DNA of 64,000 nucleotides, taken from positions 62,001-126,000 of the forward strand of contig JAFAEQ010000055.1 of assembly GCA_023423935.1 (NCBI GenBank), written 5' to 3'. The notes beneath the pieces were generated by a model. The model saw nothing but the letters and a program-made list of their open reading frames with translations, made no database searches and was not told the DNA's origin. The DNA is from Pseudomonadota bacterium (lineage in GTDB: Bacteria > Pseudomonadota > Gammaproteobacteria > Steroidobacterales > Steroidobacteraceae). Positions within the stretch are counted from its first letter, which is position 1. Every line of letters begins with the position of its first letter. The position numbers and the translations under genes are program-made. Positions 41,709 through 50,540 of this stretch are shown here, piece after piece.

Positions 41709-43944
41709 GACTTCGCCTCGCGGGGAGTTCGCCGGCGAGTCGGGTTCGGCCGCCATCGTGTGGCTCGTCGAGAACGTGCGCGACAATCGCGGACTGTTCG
41801 CGGCAGTGGCCGGCACCATTTTCTGCCTCGCGCTCGCGTACGCGTTGCTTGCGACACCGATCTATTCGACCGATGCACTCATTCGCGTGGAGCCGACCAA
41901 ATCCTCGATGATCGGTCCGCTCGCGGATCTCGGCGGCGCACTGCAGATGCGCGATCCGTCGGTGCTCGGCGAGATCGAGATCCTGAAGTCGCGTGCCACG
42001 ATCGGTAGCGCACTCGAACAGGTGTCAGGCCATCTGTCGGTGCGACCGCTCGCATCGCTCCCCGTGATGGCAGGTGTGTTGCCCGAGAATGTTCACAAGC
42101 GCCTGTCGCACTTGCTGGACCGCAGTCCGCCGACCTGGGGCAGCGAGGAACTGCAGTTCGAGACGTTCGAGGTGCCGGCGTCGCTGATCGGTCTGGAGCT
42201 CGAGTTCGTTGCCGGCCAGGAGGGCGCATGGCAGCTCATGACGTCCGCGGGTGTGGCGCTGGCGAGCGGTCGCCTGAACGAAACCGTGACGGCGGGCGAT
42301 GTACGCGTGCATGTATCGAAGCTGGATGCAGCCCCTGGTACGCGCTTCGAGGTCGTCCGGCATTCGATGCAGACGCGCATCCGCGATGTAGCTGCTCAGC
42401 TGCATGTTGCGGAAACCTCGCCGCAATCCAATGCCATTCGTGTGAAGCTCGACAATGCGGATCCGCTGTTTGCTTCACGTCTGGTGAATGCGATCGCGGA
42501 TGCCTATGTGAGCATGAATGTGCGTCGTCGCTCCGAGGAGGCCGCCCGCAGCCTGAAGTTCCTGGATGAGCAACTGCCGCAGCTGCGCGCTCAGCTCGAT
42601 CGCGCGGAAGCCGCGTTCAACGAGTTTCGTATGACCGCCGGCACCATCGACATCGAAGGTCAGGTCACGGAGCTTCTGCAGCGTGTCACCGAGCTGGAAC
42701 GTCAACGAATGGAGCTGGAGCTCAGGCGCGGTGAGCTGGTAGCCCGCTTCCAGCCGATGCACCCGAGCGTGGCGGCCGTCGATGCGCAGATCCTGCGTAT
42801 TCAGCACGAGCTCGATCAACTCGCAGCAAGAAGAGATTCACTCCCTCAGATGCAGCAGCACTATCTGCGTCTGGCACGCGACGTCGAAGTCAGCACGCAG
42901 CTCTATGTGTCCCTGCTGAACAATGCCCAGCAGCTGCGTATCGCGAAGGCCGGCACGGTCGAGAATGCCGTCATCATCGATCGCGCAACGCCCGCACAAC
43001 GCCCGACGCGACCCAATCGCCCGTTGATCATGATGCTCGGCACGTTGCTGGCCGTCGGTGCGGGTGTCACGGTGTGCCAGATCTTTGCGCTCTCCGTGGC
43101 TCGCGTGCGCGATACCGACACGCTCGAGAGGGTGACAGGTATGGATATCCTCGCGGTCGTGCCGCATGCGCGCGAGCAGCGCGAGCTGGATCGTCTCGAG
43201 GGTCAGATGGCGCGCCTCATCGTGCGTGAGCAGCCGCAGTCGCCCACCAGCGATGCGCTGCGCAGCCTGCGAATGGCATTGCAGGTTCGCATGCCTGCGT
43301 CATCGAACGGGCGTGTGCTGCTGCTGAGTTCCGCAGAGCCGAGCCAGGGCAAGACCTTCATCGCCTGCAACCTGGCGCAAGCGCTGGCCGCGAGCGGTGC
43401 TCGCGTAATGCTCCTGGATGCAGACTTGTATCGAGGCGCGGCTCATCGGTATCTCGGCTTGCCGGCGCAGCAGTTGGGTCTCGGGAAATTGCTGCAAGGG
43501 GAGTGCACCCGCGAGCAGGTGACAGTCGAAGGGGCCCCGGGATTCTCAGTGATTCCGGCCGGGCGCAGAGTGGCCAATCCGGCCGATCTGCTGGCGTCGG
43601 CGGCGTTGCAGGAACTGGTCGCAGATCTTCGGCAGCAGTACGACTGGGTGATCGTCGATGGACCGCCCGCGTCCATCATCGGCGATGCGGCGACGCTCGG
43701 ACGGCTGGCCGATCAGGTGATCTTCGTCGCGCGCCACGGCAAGGTCTCGTATGGGCAGGTGCGTCAGTCGGTGGCCGCGATGCGGCGGCTCGGCGCGAAA
43801 TTCGTCGGCGCAGTCTTCAACGATCATCGTCGGCCAGCCTTCACGTACGGATACGGGTACGGGTACGGCTACGGTTATGCGTACACGCGTGCCGACGGCG
43901 AAGGCGGTACCGATGGAGTCGGCCGTTTCGGGAGCCGCCTGTGA
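41698..43944 (+). CDS. Polysaccharide co-polymerase / BY-type tyrosine autokinase (Wzc family)
   Basis: 748 residues. N-terminal Wzz domain between two helices (about 30-60 and 440-465), with a long periplasmic coiled coil (EQLPQLRAQLDRAEAAFNEFR, ELERQRMELELRRGELVARF). The cytoplasmic BY-kinase domain has Walker A SSAEPSQGKTF, Walker A' VMLLDADLYRG and Walker B WVIVDGPPAS. The C terminus carries the tyrosine cluster as YGYGYGYGYGYAY (43846-43885) on a 6-base DNA repeat. It controls chain length and couples to Wza. Regulation is by autophosphorylation and the Wzb-like phosphatase. Confidence 0.95.
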   Translation: MRDETSPRGEFAGESGSAAIVWLVENVRDNRGLFAAVAGTIFCLALAYALLATPIYSTDALIRVEPTKSSMIGPLADLGGALQMRDPSVLGEIEILKSRATIGSALEQVSGHLSVRPLASLPVMAGVLPENVHKRLSHLLDRSPPTWGSEELQFETFEVPASLIGLELEFVAGQEGAWQLMTSAGVALASGRLNETVTAGDVRVHVSKLDAAPGTRFEVVRHSMQTRIRDVAAQLHVAETSPQSNAIRVKLDNADPLFASRLVNAIADAYVSMNVRRRSEEAARSLKFLDEQLPQLRAQLDRAEAAFNEFRMTAGTIDIEGQVTELLQRVTELERQRMELELRRGELVARFQPMHPSVAAVDAQILRIQHELDQLAARRDSLPQMQQHYLRLARDVEVSTQLYVSLLNNAQQLRIAKAGTVENAVIIDRATPAQRPTRPNRPLIMMLGTLLAVGAGVTVCQIFALSVARVRDTDTLERVTGMDILAVVPHAREQRELDRLEGQMARLIVREQPQSPTSDALRSLRMALQVRMPASSNGRVLLLSSAEPSQGKTFIACNLAQALAASGARVMLLDADLYRGAAHRYLGLPAQQLGLGKLLQGECTREQVTVEGAPGFSVIPAGRRVANPADLLASAALQELVADLRQQYDWVIVDGPPASIIGDAATLGRLADQVIFVARHGKVSYGQVRQSVAAMRRLGAKFVGAVFNDHRRPAFTYGYGYGYGYGYAYTRADGEGGTDGVGRFGSRL
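43846..43885 (+). repeat. TACGGN hexanucleotide repeat encoding the Wzc tyrosine tail
   Basis: Five tandem imperfect TACGGN units, then TATGCG and TAC, give seven tyrosines alternating with Gly or Ala. Six-base steps would change tail length in frame. Confidence 0.85.
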
Positions 43945-44996
43945 GCATCGCTCCGCGCGTCACGATCACATCCGGCATGCGATTGCCGGAGCTCGATGCC
44001 CTGCGCGGGTTACTGGCCGTGTATGTGATGCTGGTTCACTACACGTACCGCTACGATGGACTGTTCGGGCATACGTTGCCTGTGCCCACCCTGGGGGGCG
44101 GCGTCGCGCGGGTGCAGGCGTTGTTTGCGATCAGCGGCTTCATCATTTCGATGACGCTCCCTCGCACGCGTACGGTGACCGACTTCGCGTTCAAGCGTGC
44201 CTGCCGGCTCTATCCAGCCTACTGGCTCGCCGTCGTGCTCACCTTTGCAATCACCACGCTCGCGGCCTTGCCGGGCCGGACGGTGAGCCTGACCGATGCG
44301 CTGATCAACTTGTCGATGCTCCAGCAGTTCGTAGGCGTGCCGCATGTCGATGGTGCCTACTGGACCTTGACCGTCGAGCTGTTGTTCTACTTCTGGATCG
44401 CCGTGCTGTTTTTCTCGGGGGCGCAGCGATTCCTGATACCCATCCTCTGCGCGTGGTTTGCACTTGCGCTGCTGTTGAAGTTTGCAGAGGACGTCCTGCA
44501 TGTCGCGTGGGCGCCGTATGTGGCCAAGGCGCTGATCTGTCCATGGATACCGTTCTTCGGCATGGGCATGCTCGCTCAGCGTGCCCTGCAATTACGTCGC
44601 TGGGATCGATCGGGTGTAGCGATGATGGCGGCAGCAACGATCACTGCGGCGCTCATCTGGGGACAGGCGTCGGCGATGGTGGCACTCGCCATTGCAGTCA
44701 CTTTCATGCTTCTGCTCGACGATCGCCTCACGTGGCTGCGTTGGCGGCCCCTCGTCTTTGTGGGCACGATTTCCTATCCGTTGTACCTGCTGCATCAGAA
44801 CATCGGCTACGTGGGCATCCGCTGGTTGGAGGCGCAGGGCTGGCATCCGCTGCTTGCGATTACTGCCACCAGTGCCTTCATGCTCGCGTCCGCTTACGTG
44901 GTCACTGTTCGTGTCGAGCAGCCGGCGATGCGATGGCTGCGCGACTTCAAGCCACAGTTGAATGCGGCCTGGTCGGCTCTGGCTGCTCGTCGCTGA
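43941..44996 (+). CDS. Acyltransferase 3 family membrane protein (OafA/YrhL type)
   Basis: About 351 residues and ten helices. MRLPELDALRGLLAVYVMLVH has the family Arg and His; FAISGFIISMTL, RACRLYPAYWLAV and ISYPLYLLHQNIGYVG also match. Members O-acetylate (or otherwise acylate) polysaccharides. Its GTG overlaps the TGA of the Wzc gene (GTGA); an internal ATG at MRLPEL is an alternative. It likely decorates the exopolysaccharide made by this locus. Confidence 0.92.
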   Translation: MSIAPRVTITSGMRLPELDALRGLLAVYVMLVHYTYRYDGLFGHTLPVPTLGGGVARVQALFAISGFIISMTLPRTRTVTDFAFKRACRLYPAYWLAVVLTFAITTLAALPGRTVSLTDALINLSMLQQFVGVPHVDGAYWTLTVELLFYFWIAVLFFSGAQRFLIPILCAWFALALLLKFAEDVLHVAWAPYVAKALICPWIPFFGMGMLAQRALQLRRWDRSGVAMMAAATITAALIWGQASAMVALAIAVTFMLLLDDRLTWLRWRPLVFVGTISYPLYLLHQNIGYVGIRWLEAQGWHPLLAITATSAFMLASAYVVTVRVEQPAMRWLRDFKPQLNAAWSALAARR

Positions 44997-45000
44997 TCCG

Positions 45001-46302
45001 ATGAACGCCACCACACTGACAGCGGCTCAGCGTCCGATGTTTCTGGCATCGATCCTCGGCTCGACGGCCACCCGCGTGTTCGCGGCGGCGGCAAGCTTTG
45101 CCCTGAACCTGCTGCTGGCACGCCTGCTCGGTGCGCAAGGGTACGGTGTGTATGCGTTCGTCATCAGCTGCGTGCTGGTTGCAGCGACGTGCGGAAAGTG
45201 GGGCTGGGATAAGGCAGCAGTGCGTTTCGTTGCGCAGTACCTCGCGGGCGGCGAGCAGCAGCGACTCGCAGACTTCATGCACGCAAGCCGGCGAGCGGTG
45301 CTCGTGTTGGCCATTGCCTTCGGTGTGTTGTGTGCGGGCTGGATCGCTCTCGGTTCATCGTCAGCGCATCCGGGAACGGTGCTGGCCGCGGCGTTGCTGG
45401 TCCCGTTATCCAGCCTCGGCTGTCTGTTGCAGGCGCAGCTGAGAGGCTCGAGTCAGGTCGTGATCTCGGAAGTACCTGAGGGAATTCTGAAGCCTCTGGC
45501 GACGGCGGGATTGACGATAGCGCTGCTGCATCTGTTCAGCACGTTCGATCCGGTGTTCGTTGCGCTATCGGCCTCGCTGTGCGCGGCCCTGTTGTCGAAT
45601 GTGGTGGCCTCCATGCTGTTCGTGCGTTCGCTGCCGTTCGGAATGCCAGCACCGGTCAAGGCGCAAGCCCGGCATTGGACGCAGGACATCCGCGAGTATG
45701 GCGTTCTCGGTGTCGCGCAGGTGGCACTGGCACGCGGTCCGATCGTGCTGGCCGGCCTGGTGCTCGAACCTGTGGGCGTTGGCCTGGTGGCTGTTGCTGC
45801 TCGTCTCGGCGATGTCGTTTCATTTGCCGTTACCTCGGTCGGGCTCGCTTCCGCTCCTCGTTTGGCTTCGCTCTATCACCTGGGCAACGTGCACGAGTGT
45901 CGGCGGTTGTTGGCGCGGGCGACGCGTTACTCGGCGTCGGCAGGAGCGGCGATATGCGCGGTCATGGCGGCGGGAGGAACTTACTTTCTGCAGTTGTTCG
46001 GTGAGGAGTTCGTCGCCGCTCGTCCTGTCTTGCTCGCCATGTGCGCGGCACAGTTCGTAGCAGCGTGCTGCGGACCGGTCGGCTATCTCGCCACCATGAG
46101 CGGTCATCAGCGGCAGGCGGCGGGCATTCAACTCGCCGGCGCAGTGTTGGGCGCGCTGGCCACGGTGGCATTTGGTGCGTGGTGGGGATTCATCGGCGTG
46201 GGATTGGCCATTGCAATCTCGGTGGCCGGCGTGAATCTGCTGCTGCACCGCCTTTCCAAACGCATTCTCGCGGAAGCGCCGCAAGCGGAACGGGCGCCAT
46301 GA
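45001..46302 (+). CDS. Polysaccharide flippase (Wzx family)
   Basis: A 433-residue MOP-superfamily transporter with about 12-14 helices. The opening (STATRVFAAAASFALNLLLA, LLGAQGYGVYAFVIS) and the middle segment (GVLGVAQVALARGPIVLAGL) are typical of oligosaccharide flippases. It would flip undecaprenyl-linked repeat units across the inner membrane. The stop overlaps the next ATG (ATGA). Start at 45001 follows the acyltransferase stop closely; upstream in-frame codons lie within that gene. Confidence 0.92.
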   Translation: MNATTLTAAQRPMFLASILGSTATRVFAAAASFALNLLLARLLGAQGYGVYAFVISCVLVAATCGKWGWDKAAVRFVAQYLAGGEQQRLADFMHASRRAVLVLAIAFGVLCAGWIALGSSSAHPGTVLAAALLVPLSSLGCLLQAQLRGSSQVVISEVPEGILKPLATAGLTIALLHLFSTFDPVFVALSASLCAALLSNVVASMLFVRSLPFGMPAPVKAQARHWTQDIREYGVLGVAQVALARGPIVLAGLVLEPVGVGLVAVAARLGDVVSFAVTSVGLASAPRLASLYHLGNVHECRRLLARATRYSASAGAAICAVMAAGGTYFLQLFGEEFVAARPVLLAMCAAQFVAACCGPVGYLATMSGHQRQAAGIQLAGAVLGALATVAFGAWWGFIGVGLAIAISVAGVNLLLHRLSKRILAEAPQAERAP

Positions 46303-47501
46303 GAACGCATGCACTGAAGGAGCTCGCAGCGCGTGTCTGGCTGCTGTATCCGGCCATGCTGTTCGTATTGCCGAACGAGCTCACGCTTGGATCGATCGCA
46401 CCGGAAACATTGTTCGCATTGCTCGCGGGTGTCATCGCCGCCTCGGTGATGCTGTTCGCGTTACCCGCGACAGTCGTGGGTCGCGGGCTGAGCGGCATGC
46501 CCACCGCGCTGGTCGTGTTCGCCACGGCCGTCATCGTGCTCATGCTCGTCAAGGGCGGGCTCGTGGCCATGCTGCGTGCCTGCTCGTGGGTCATCGTGCT
46601 CGTGTTCTCGTACCTGGCTTTTCGCGACGAGCGCATGTTCGAGCGGTTGCTGAAGATCTGGTTCTGGGTGGCAGCGGCAGCAAGCGTAGCGCTGCTCTTG
46701 AAGTACGGCGCCCCGTTGCCGGGGAGGATCGAGTTTCTTTCCTGGGAACATCGCACGGTATTCGGCTACTTCGATGCGGTCGCATTGGCCGCCGGCATCG
46801 TGCTGTTGCGAGGCGGACAGATCGGTTCACGCGCGCCGTACATGGCAGGACTGGCCGTCGTCACACTCGGCCTGCTCGCAACACTCTCGCGGGGACCGTG
46901 GTTGCTGGCACTCGTCGCGGTCATGCTCCTCGATCGGTCGACGCGGCGCGCGGCCGTCATGGCCGGATGTCTCTTCGCGGCCGTGGCCGTGATCGTCATG
47001 CCGGAGTCGCTGATCCAGGATCTTTCGACTCGCTGGCGCAGCCTCTACGACTGGGACGTGGGCTCATCGAGCCTGTATCGCTTCAATCTGTATCGGGCGG
47101 CGGTGTCTTCGTTGCCTGACACATGGTTCGCGGGGGCGCCGACGACAAACATCGGACCGTTCCTGGCGCAGTACGCGCCGGTGCGTTACCCGGCGTTCTA
47201 CATGTCCGGGTTCAACACGGACTCGGATGTGATCTATCTGCTGATGCTCGGCGGAGTGCCGCTGATCGCAACGATGGGCTGGGTCATCCTCAGTCTCGCG
47301 AGAAACATGGCCGGAAATACGGCCAGAAACATAGCCAGAAACATAGCGAGTCCCGACGCATCGATCTCTCCCTATCTGTTGGGCATGCGACGTGTGCTGT
47401 TGGTGAGCGTGGTCATGCAGATGCTCCTGGACAGCATCGTCTGGACTGCGTTCGCGTGGTTCTTGCTCGGTGCTGCCATTGTCCGACGCGAACATGCGTG
47501 A
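46299..47501 (+). CDS. O-antigen polymerase/ligase family protein (Wzy-like)
   Basis: A 400-residue membrane protein with about 11-12 helices and a large periplasmic loop carrying LSTRWRSLYDWDVGSSSLYR and the FLAQYAPVRYPAFYMSGFNTDS segment. Helix-rich layout and GLLATLSRGPWLLALVAV match the Wzy_C/O-antigen ligase superfamily (RG-containing motif). It is assigned as the polymerase because it sits with Wzx, Wza and Wzc genes. A short RNIARNIAS repeat near the end is a small in-frame duplication. Confidence 0.88.
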   Translation: MRTHALKELAARVWLLYPAMLFVLPNELTLGSIAPETLFALLAGVIAASVMLFALPATVVGRGLSGMPTALVVFATAVIVLMLVKGGLVAMLRACSWVIVLVFSYLAFRDERMFERLLKIWFWVAAAASVALLLKYGAPLPGRIEFLSWEHRTVFGYFDAVALAAGIVLLRGGQIGSRAPYMAGLAVVTLGLLATLSRGPWLLALVAVMLLDRSTRRAAVMAGCLFAAVAVIVMPESLIQDLSTRWRSLYDWDVGSSSLYRFNLYRAAVSSLPDTWFAGAPTTNIGPFLAQYAPVRYPAFYMSGFNTDSDVIYLLMLGGVPLIATMGWVILSLARNMAGNTARNIARNIASPDASISPYLLGMRRVLLVSVVMQMLLDSIVWTAFAWFLLGAAIVRREHA

Positions 47502-47508
47502 GGTCCCT

Positions 47509-48606
47509 ATGACGCGAGACATTCTGAACAGTGACTGCCGGCAAACCTATATCGCCATCGGGGGAACGCAACAGAACCACGGCGGCGTGGAAATGTTCAT
47601 GCGTCGCCTGGCAAAGCTCTGGTCCGATTCAGGCCTCGGATCGTTGGCGGTCTCGTCTTCGGACAGCGCGATATTCAAAGCGCCGCACGGTGTGATCGAT
47701 GGCGTGCGTCGCTGGTGGCGCAGTCACAGGCGCAACGTCAGACACATACGTCAGGCCGTCCAGGCGGCCGAGGGTCAGGTGACACATGTCTGGTATCACT
47801 ACGGCAATGCACTGGATCTCGTGGCCATTGCGCTGCTGTCGTGGATGCGAGGCATTCGTCTCGTCGTCACTCCACACTGCAGTCTGACCTGGCGCCATCT
47901 GGCCCACCCCGTCGGCAGATGGATAACACACCGAATCCTGCGGCGTACGGATCTGCTCGTGGTGTTGAGTCAGGAGCAAGTCGATTTCTTCTCGGTGGAG
48001 GGAGGGCCGCGCGTCGTGCGGATGCGTACGATGTTGCCCGCATTCACTGCGCATCGATCTTCGTTTCGTGAACGCCCGCCGGGCTCGCTGGTGTTCGTCG
48101 GTCGTGTCTCGGCGGAGAAGGGCATCCCCGACATGATCGAGCTGCTGAAGATGCTGAGGGCGCAGCGCGATGGGTTCTCGCTCGAGATCTTTGGCGAGGC
48201 CGAGCCCGAGATGACCGTGTTCCTCAACGACGTCATGCAGCGTGAGCCGGCTCTCGCCGCTGCGATTCGTGTGCGCGGTCGCATACCGCCACAAGATGTC
48301 CTGACACAGCTTGGGCGCAATCGCTACCTGGTCTATCTGTCACGAGTGGATGCGTTTCCGCTCGCGGTGCTCGAAGCGGTGATCGCGGGTGCCGTGCCGG
48401 TCGTGTACGAGCTGCCGGGAACGGCGGAGATCGTCGAGCGATGGGGCGGAATCATGGCTGCACCGGCAGACCTGCAGACGCTGGCCCGCGCCATCCTCAG
48501 TACGGACAGTGAAACGAGCTCGCCGCCGCTTCGATCGGAGCAGGCGGCGCAGTACTACAGCACCACCGAGGTGGCGCGCGAACTACGAATCATTCTGGAG
48601 AGCTGA
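47509..48606 (+). CDS. Family 4-like glycosyltransferase
   Basis: A 365-residue GT-B fold transferase. The N-terminal acceptor domain starts YIAIGGTQQNHGGVEMFMRRLA, and the C-terminal domain has SLVFVGRVSAEKGIPDMIELL, EIFGEAEPEM and YLSRVDAFPLAVLEAVIAGAVPV (the E-x7-E motif region). GAGG lies upstream of the ATG at 47509. It presumably adds one sugar to the lipid-linked repeat unit. Sugar and linkage cannot be told. Confidence 0.9.
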   Translation: MTRDILNSDCRQTYIAIGGTQQNHGGVEMFMRRLAKLWSDSGLGSLAVSSSDSAIFKAPHGVIDGVRRWWRSHRRNVRHIRQAVQAAEGQVTHVWYHYGNALDLVAIALLSWMRGIRLVVTPHCSLTWRHLAHPVGRWITHRILRRTDLLVVLSQEQVDFFSVEGGPRVVRMRTMLPAFTAHRSSFRERPPGSLVFVGRVSAEKGIPDMIELLKMLRAQRDGFSLEIFGEAEPEMTVFLNDVMQREPALAAAIRVRGRIPPQDVLTQLGRNRYLVYLSRVDAFPLAVLEAVIAGAVPVVYELPGTAEIVERWGGIMAAPADLQTLARAILSTDSETSSPPLRSEQAAQYYSTTEVARELRIILES

Positions 48607-48607
48607 A

Positions 48608-49405
48608 GTGTCCCCTGCGCTATCGACGCTCACCGGGCTGGACCTGGTGCGTACCAGTTTTCAGTTGAGCTCAGGCCTGCGTGTGCACACGATGAGTGTG
48701 GCCGATGTGGTGCGGTTGTCGCGCTTGCGCATGCAGGCGGGTATCTCGACGCACATCGTGACTGTGAATCCTGAAATCGATCAGAACATGTTGCGCGACC
48801 CGGATTACGCAGCGGCAGTGAGGAGCAGCGATATGCGCACCTGCGATGGCGTGGGCGTGCAGGTGGCTGCGCGGATGAGAGGATCGCAGGTACCTCCTCG
48901 TACGACCGGTGTCGCACTGGCGAGCGCGCTGATCGAAGCGAGTGCCGTCAGAGGCTGGAAGGTGTTGATCATCGGCGCACAGGAATCGGTGCGACAACAC
49001 TTCGAAGCGCGTTTGCTTCGTTCCGGCGTCGCAGTGGTGCCTGGTACCTCCGCGATGATCCACGATCCCGCGCAGGCTGCGGAAGAGCTGGCGCCCGTCA
49101 TTCCGGAACGTTGCGTCGTGCTGGTGGCTCTCGGCGTGCCGAAGCAGGAACTGTTGATTCGTGAGCTGCGCCAGCGCGTGTCGCATGCCGCGATCTATGT
49201 CGGTGTGGGAGGGGCGGTCGACTATCTGGTCGGCGAAGCCATCTATCCGCCCATGTGGCTGCGCAGGCTCGGGCTCGAGTGGCTGTTCAGACTGATCATG
49301 GAGCCACGCAAGCGATTGAAGCGTCAGTTCACTTCACTTCCTCTGTTCGCATTGCGCGAGTTCGCATTCGCGGTTGCAACCAGACTCAGACTTGCGGAGC
49401 GGTGA
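48608..49405 (+). CDS. WecG/TagA/CpsF-family glycosyltransferase
   Basis: A 265-residue GT26 family enzyme. Landmarks: STHIVTVNPEIDQNMLRDPD, RTCDGVGVQVAARMRG (catalytic Asp region), WKVLIIGAQESVRQHF, VLVALGVPKQELLI and AIYVGVGGAVDYLVGE with a final WLFRLIMEPRKRLKR membrane-binding tail. GT26 enzymes add ManNAc-type sugars to GlcNAc-PP-undecaprenol, which fits the WecA-type initiating enzyme encoded at 52603. Starts with GTG two bases after the previous stop. Confidence 0.93.
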   Translation: MSPALSTLTGLDLVRTSFQLSSGLRVHTMSVADVVRLSRLRMQAGISTHIVTVNPEIDQNMLRDPDYAAAVRSSDMRTCDGVGVQVAARMRGSQVPPRTTGVALASALIEASAVRGWKVLIIGAQESVRQHFEARLLRSGVAVVPGTSAMIHDPAQAAEELAPVIPERCVVLVALGVPKQELLIRELRQRVSHAAIYVGVGGAVDYLVGEAIYPPMWLRRLGLEWLFRLIMEPRKRLKRQFTSLPLFALREFAFAVATRLRLAER

Positions 49406-49406
49406 G

Positions 49407-50540
49407 ATGAGCTTGTCGAAAGTAGTGCTGTTTCACAACATGGTCGCGCCGTATCGTCATGGGTTGTTTCGTGAGCTCGGGCGCGAGCTTCCCCTGCGCG
49501 TGCTCTACGCGACGCGTCTCACGTCGGATCGCAAGTGGTCCGGCGAGATTCCGTCCGACTATGAAAGTGAAGTGTTGCGGAGCGCGACGGTGCATGCGTA
49601 TTCGCGGCCGCTGACCTTCTGTCCCGGCGTTCTGATGCGTATGAGGCAGCTGCAACCCGATGCGATCATTTCGGTGCTGACTCGATCGAACGCAATCGAC
49701 ATCCTGCGCATCGCGAGATGGGCAAACGCTCATGAGGTGCCTCTGTTCCTGTGGGTCGGGGATATCGACAACGATCCACGGTCCGACGAAGAAGTACCTG
49801 GTCTGGTCTCGCGCAGCTTCGCGTGGCTCTACGGCCGGATTCTTCGTCGAGCCACCGGCTTCATTTGTTACTCCTCGCGGTCTGTCGACTGGTTGCGAGT
49901 ACGCGGCTTCGATGGTCCGACGGTCACAGGGACGCAAGTCCTCGATCCACCGTCGCTGGAGCCACGCATGCATGCGGAGCAGGGTGGCCGCTTTCGTCTG
50001 TTGTTCGCAGGCAAGCACGACGCGCGCAAGGGGATCGGGCAGCTGATCCAGGCCTTGCAGCTTCTGCCGGTCGATCTGCAACGACAGTTGAGCCTCACGA
50101 CGGCAGGGGACGGACCGCTTGCGCGACAGCTCGCGGAGAGCTGCCCGGAGGGTATCGAGCTACGCATGCTGGGGTTCGTGGCACGTCAGGAGATATTCGA
50201 GGAATATCGACGCGCCGACGCGTTGATCCTCCCGAGCTTGCACGATCCGTGGCCCAACGTGATCAACGAGGCGATGTCGCTGGGCACGCCAGTGATCGCA
50301 TCTCGCCAATGCGGTGGGCGTGAGCTCACCGAGAAGGCAGGCTGGATCGTCGATGCACGCGATCCCGCGAGCATTGCGCGAGGCATCGAGAAGGCCATGT
50401 TGGAAGCACGCTGCGAATCGCGCCGACGATCCGCCATTGCAGCGGAGGTCATCTATCGACCGCATGCCGCCGCGCAACGCATTGCCGGGTTCGTCGAGCA
50501 GCTGAGCGCCGCGTCGCGCGTCTTTGCGAGCGCGATATGA
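49407..50540 (+). CDS. Glycosyltransferase (GT4-like)
   Basis: A 377-residue GT-B transferase. N-terminal: VVLFHNMVAPYRHGLFRELG, the pattern of GT4 enzymes acting on a nascent chain. C-terminal: RLLFAGKHDARKGIGQLIQAL, ADALILPSLHDPWPNVINEA (E-x7-E motif) and CGGRELTEKAGWIV. The next gene overlaps its end by four bases (ATGA), so translation is coupled. Confidence 0.9.
   Translation: MSLSKVVLFHNMVAPYRHGLFRELGRELPLRVLYATRLTSDRKWSGEIPSDYESEVLRSATVHAYSRPLTFCPGVLMRMRQLQPDAIISVLTRSNAIDILRIARWANAHEVPLFLWVGDIDNDPRSDEEVPGLVSRSFAWLYGRILRRATGFICYSSRSVDWLRVRGFDGPTVTGTQVLDPPSLEPRMHAEQGGRFRLLFAGKHDARKGIGQLIQALQLLPVDLQRQLSLTTAGDGPLARQLAESCPEGIELRMLGFVARQEIFEEYRRADALILPSLHDPWPNVINEAMSLGTPVIASRQCGGRELTEKAGWIVDARDPASIARGIEKAMLEARCESRRRSAIAAEVIYRPHAAAQRIAGFVEQLSAASRVFASAI

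Noticed and set aside
43503..43940. N-terminal extension of the acyltransferase frame
   Set aside because: This stretch is the out-of-frame 3' part of the Wzc gene; the GTG overlapping the Wzc stop is the sensible start.
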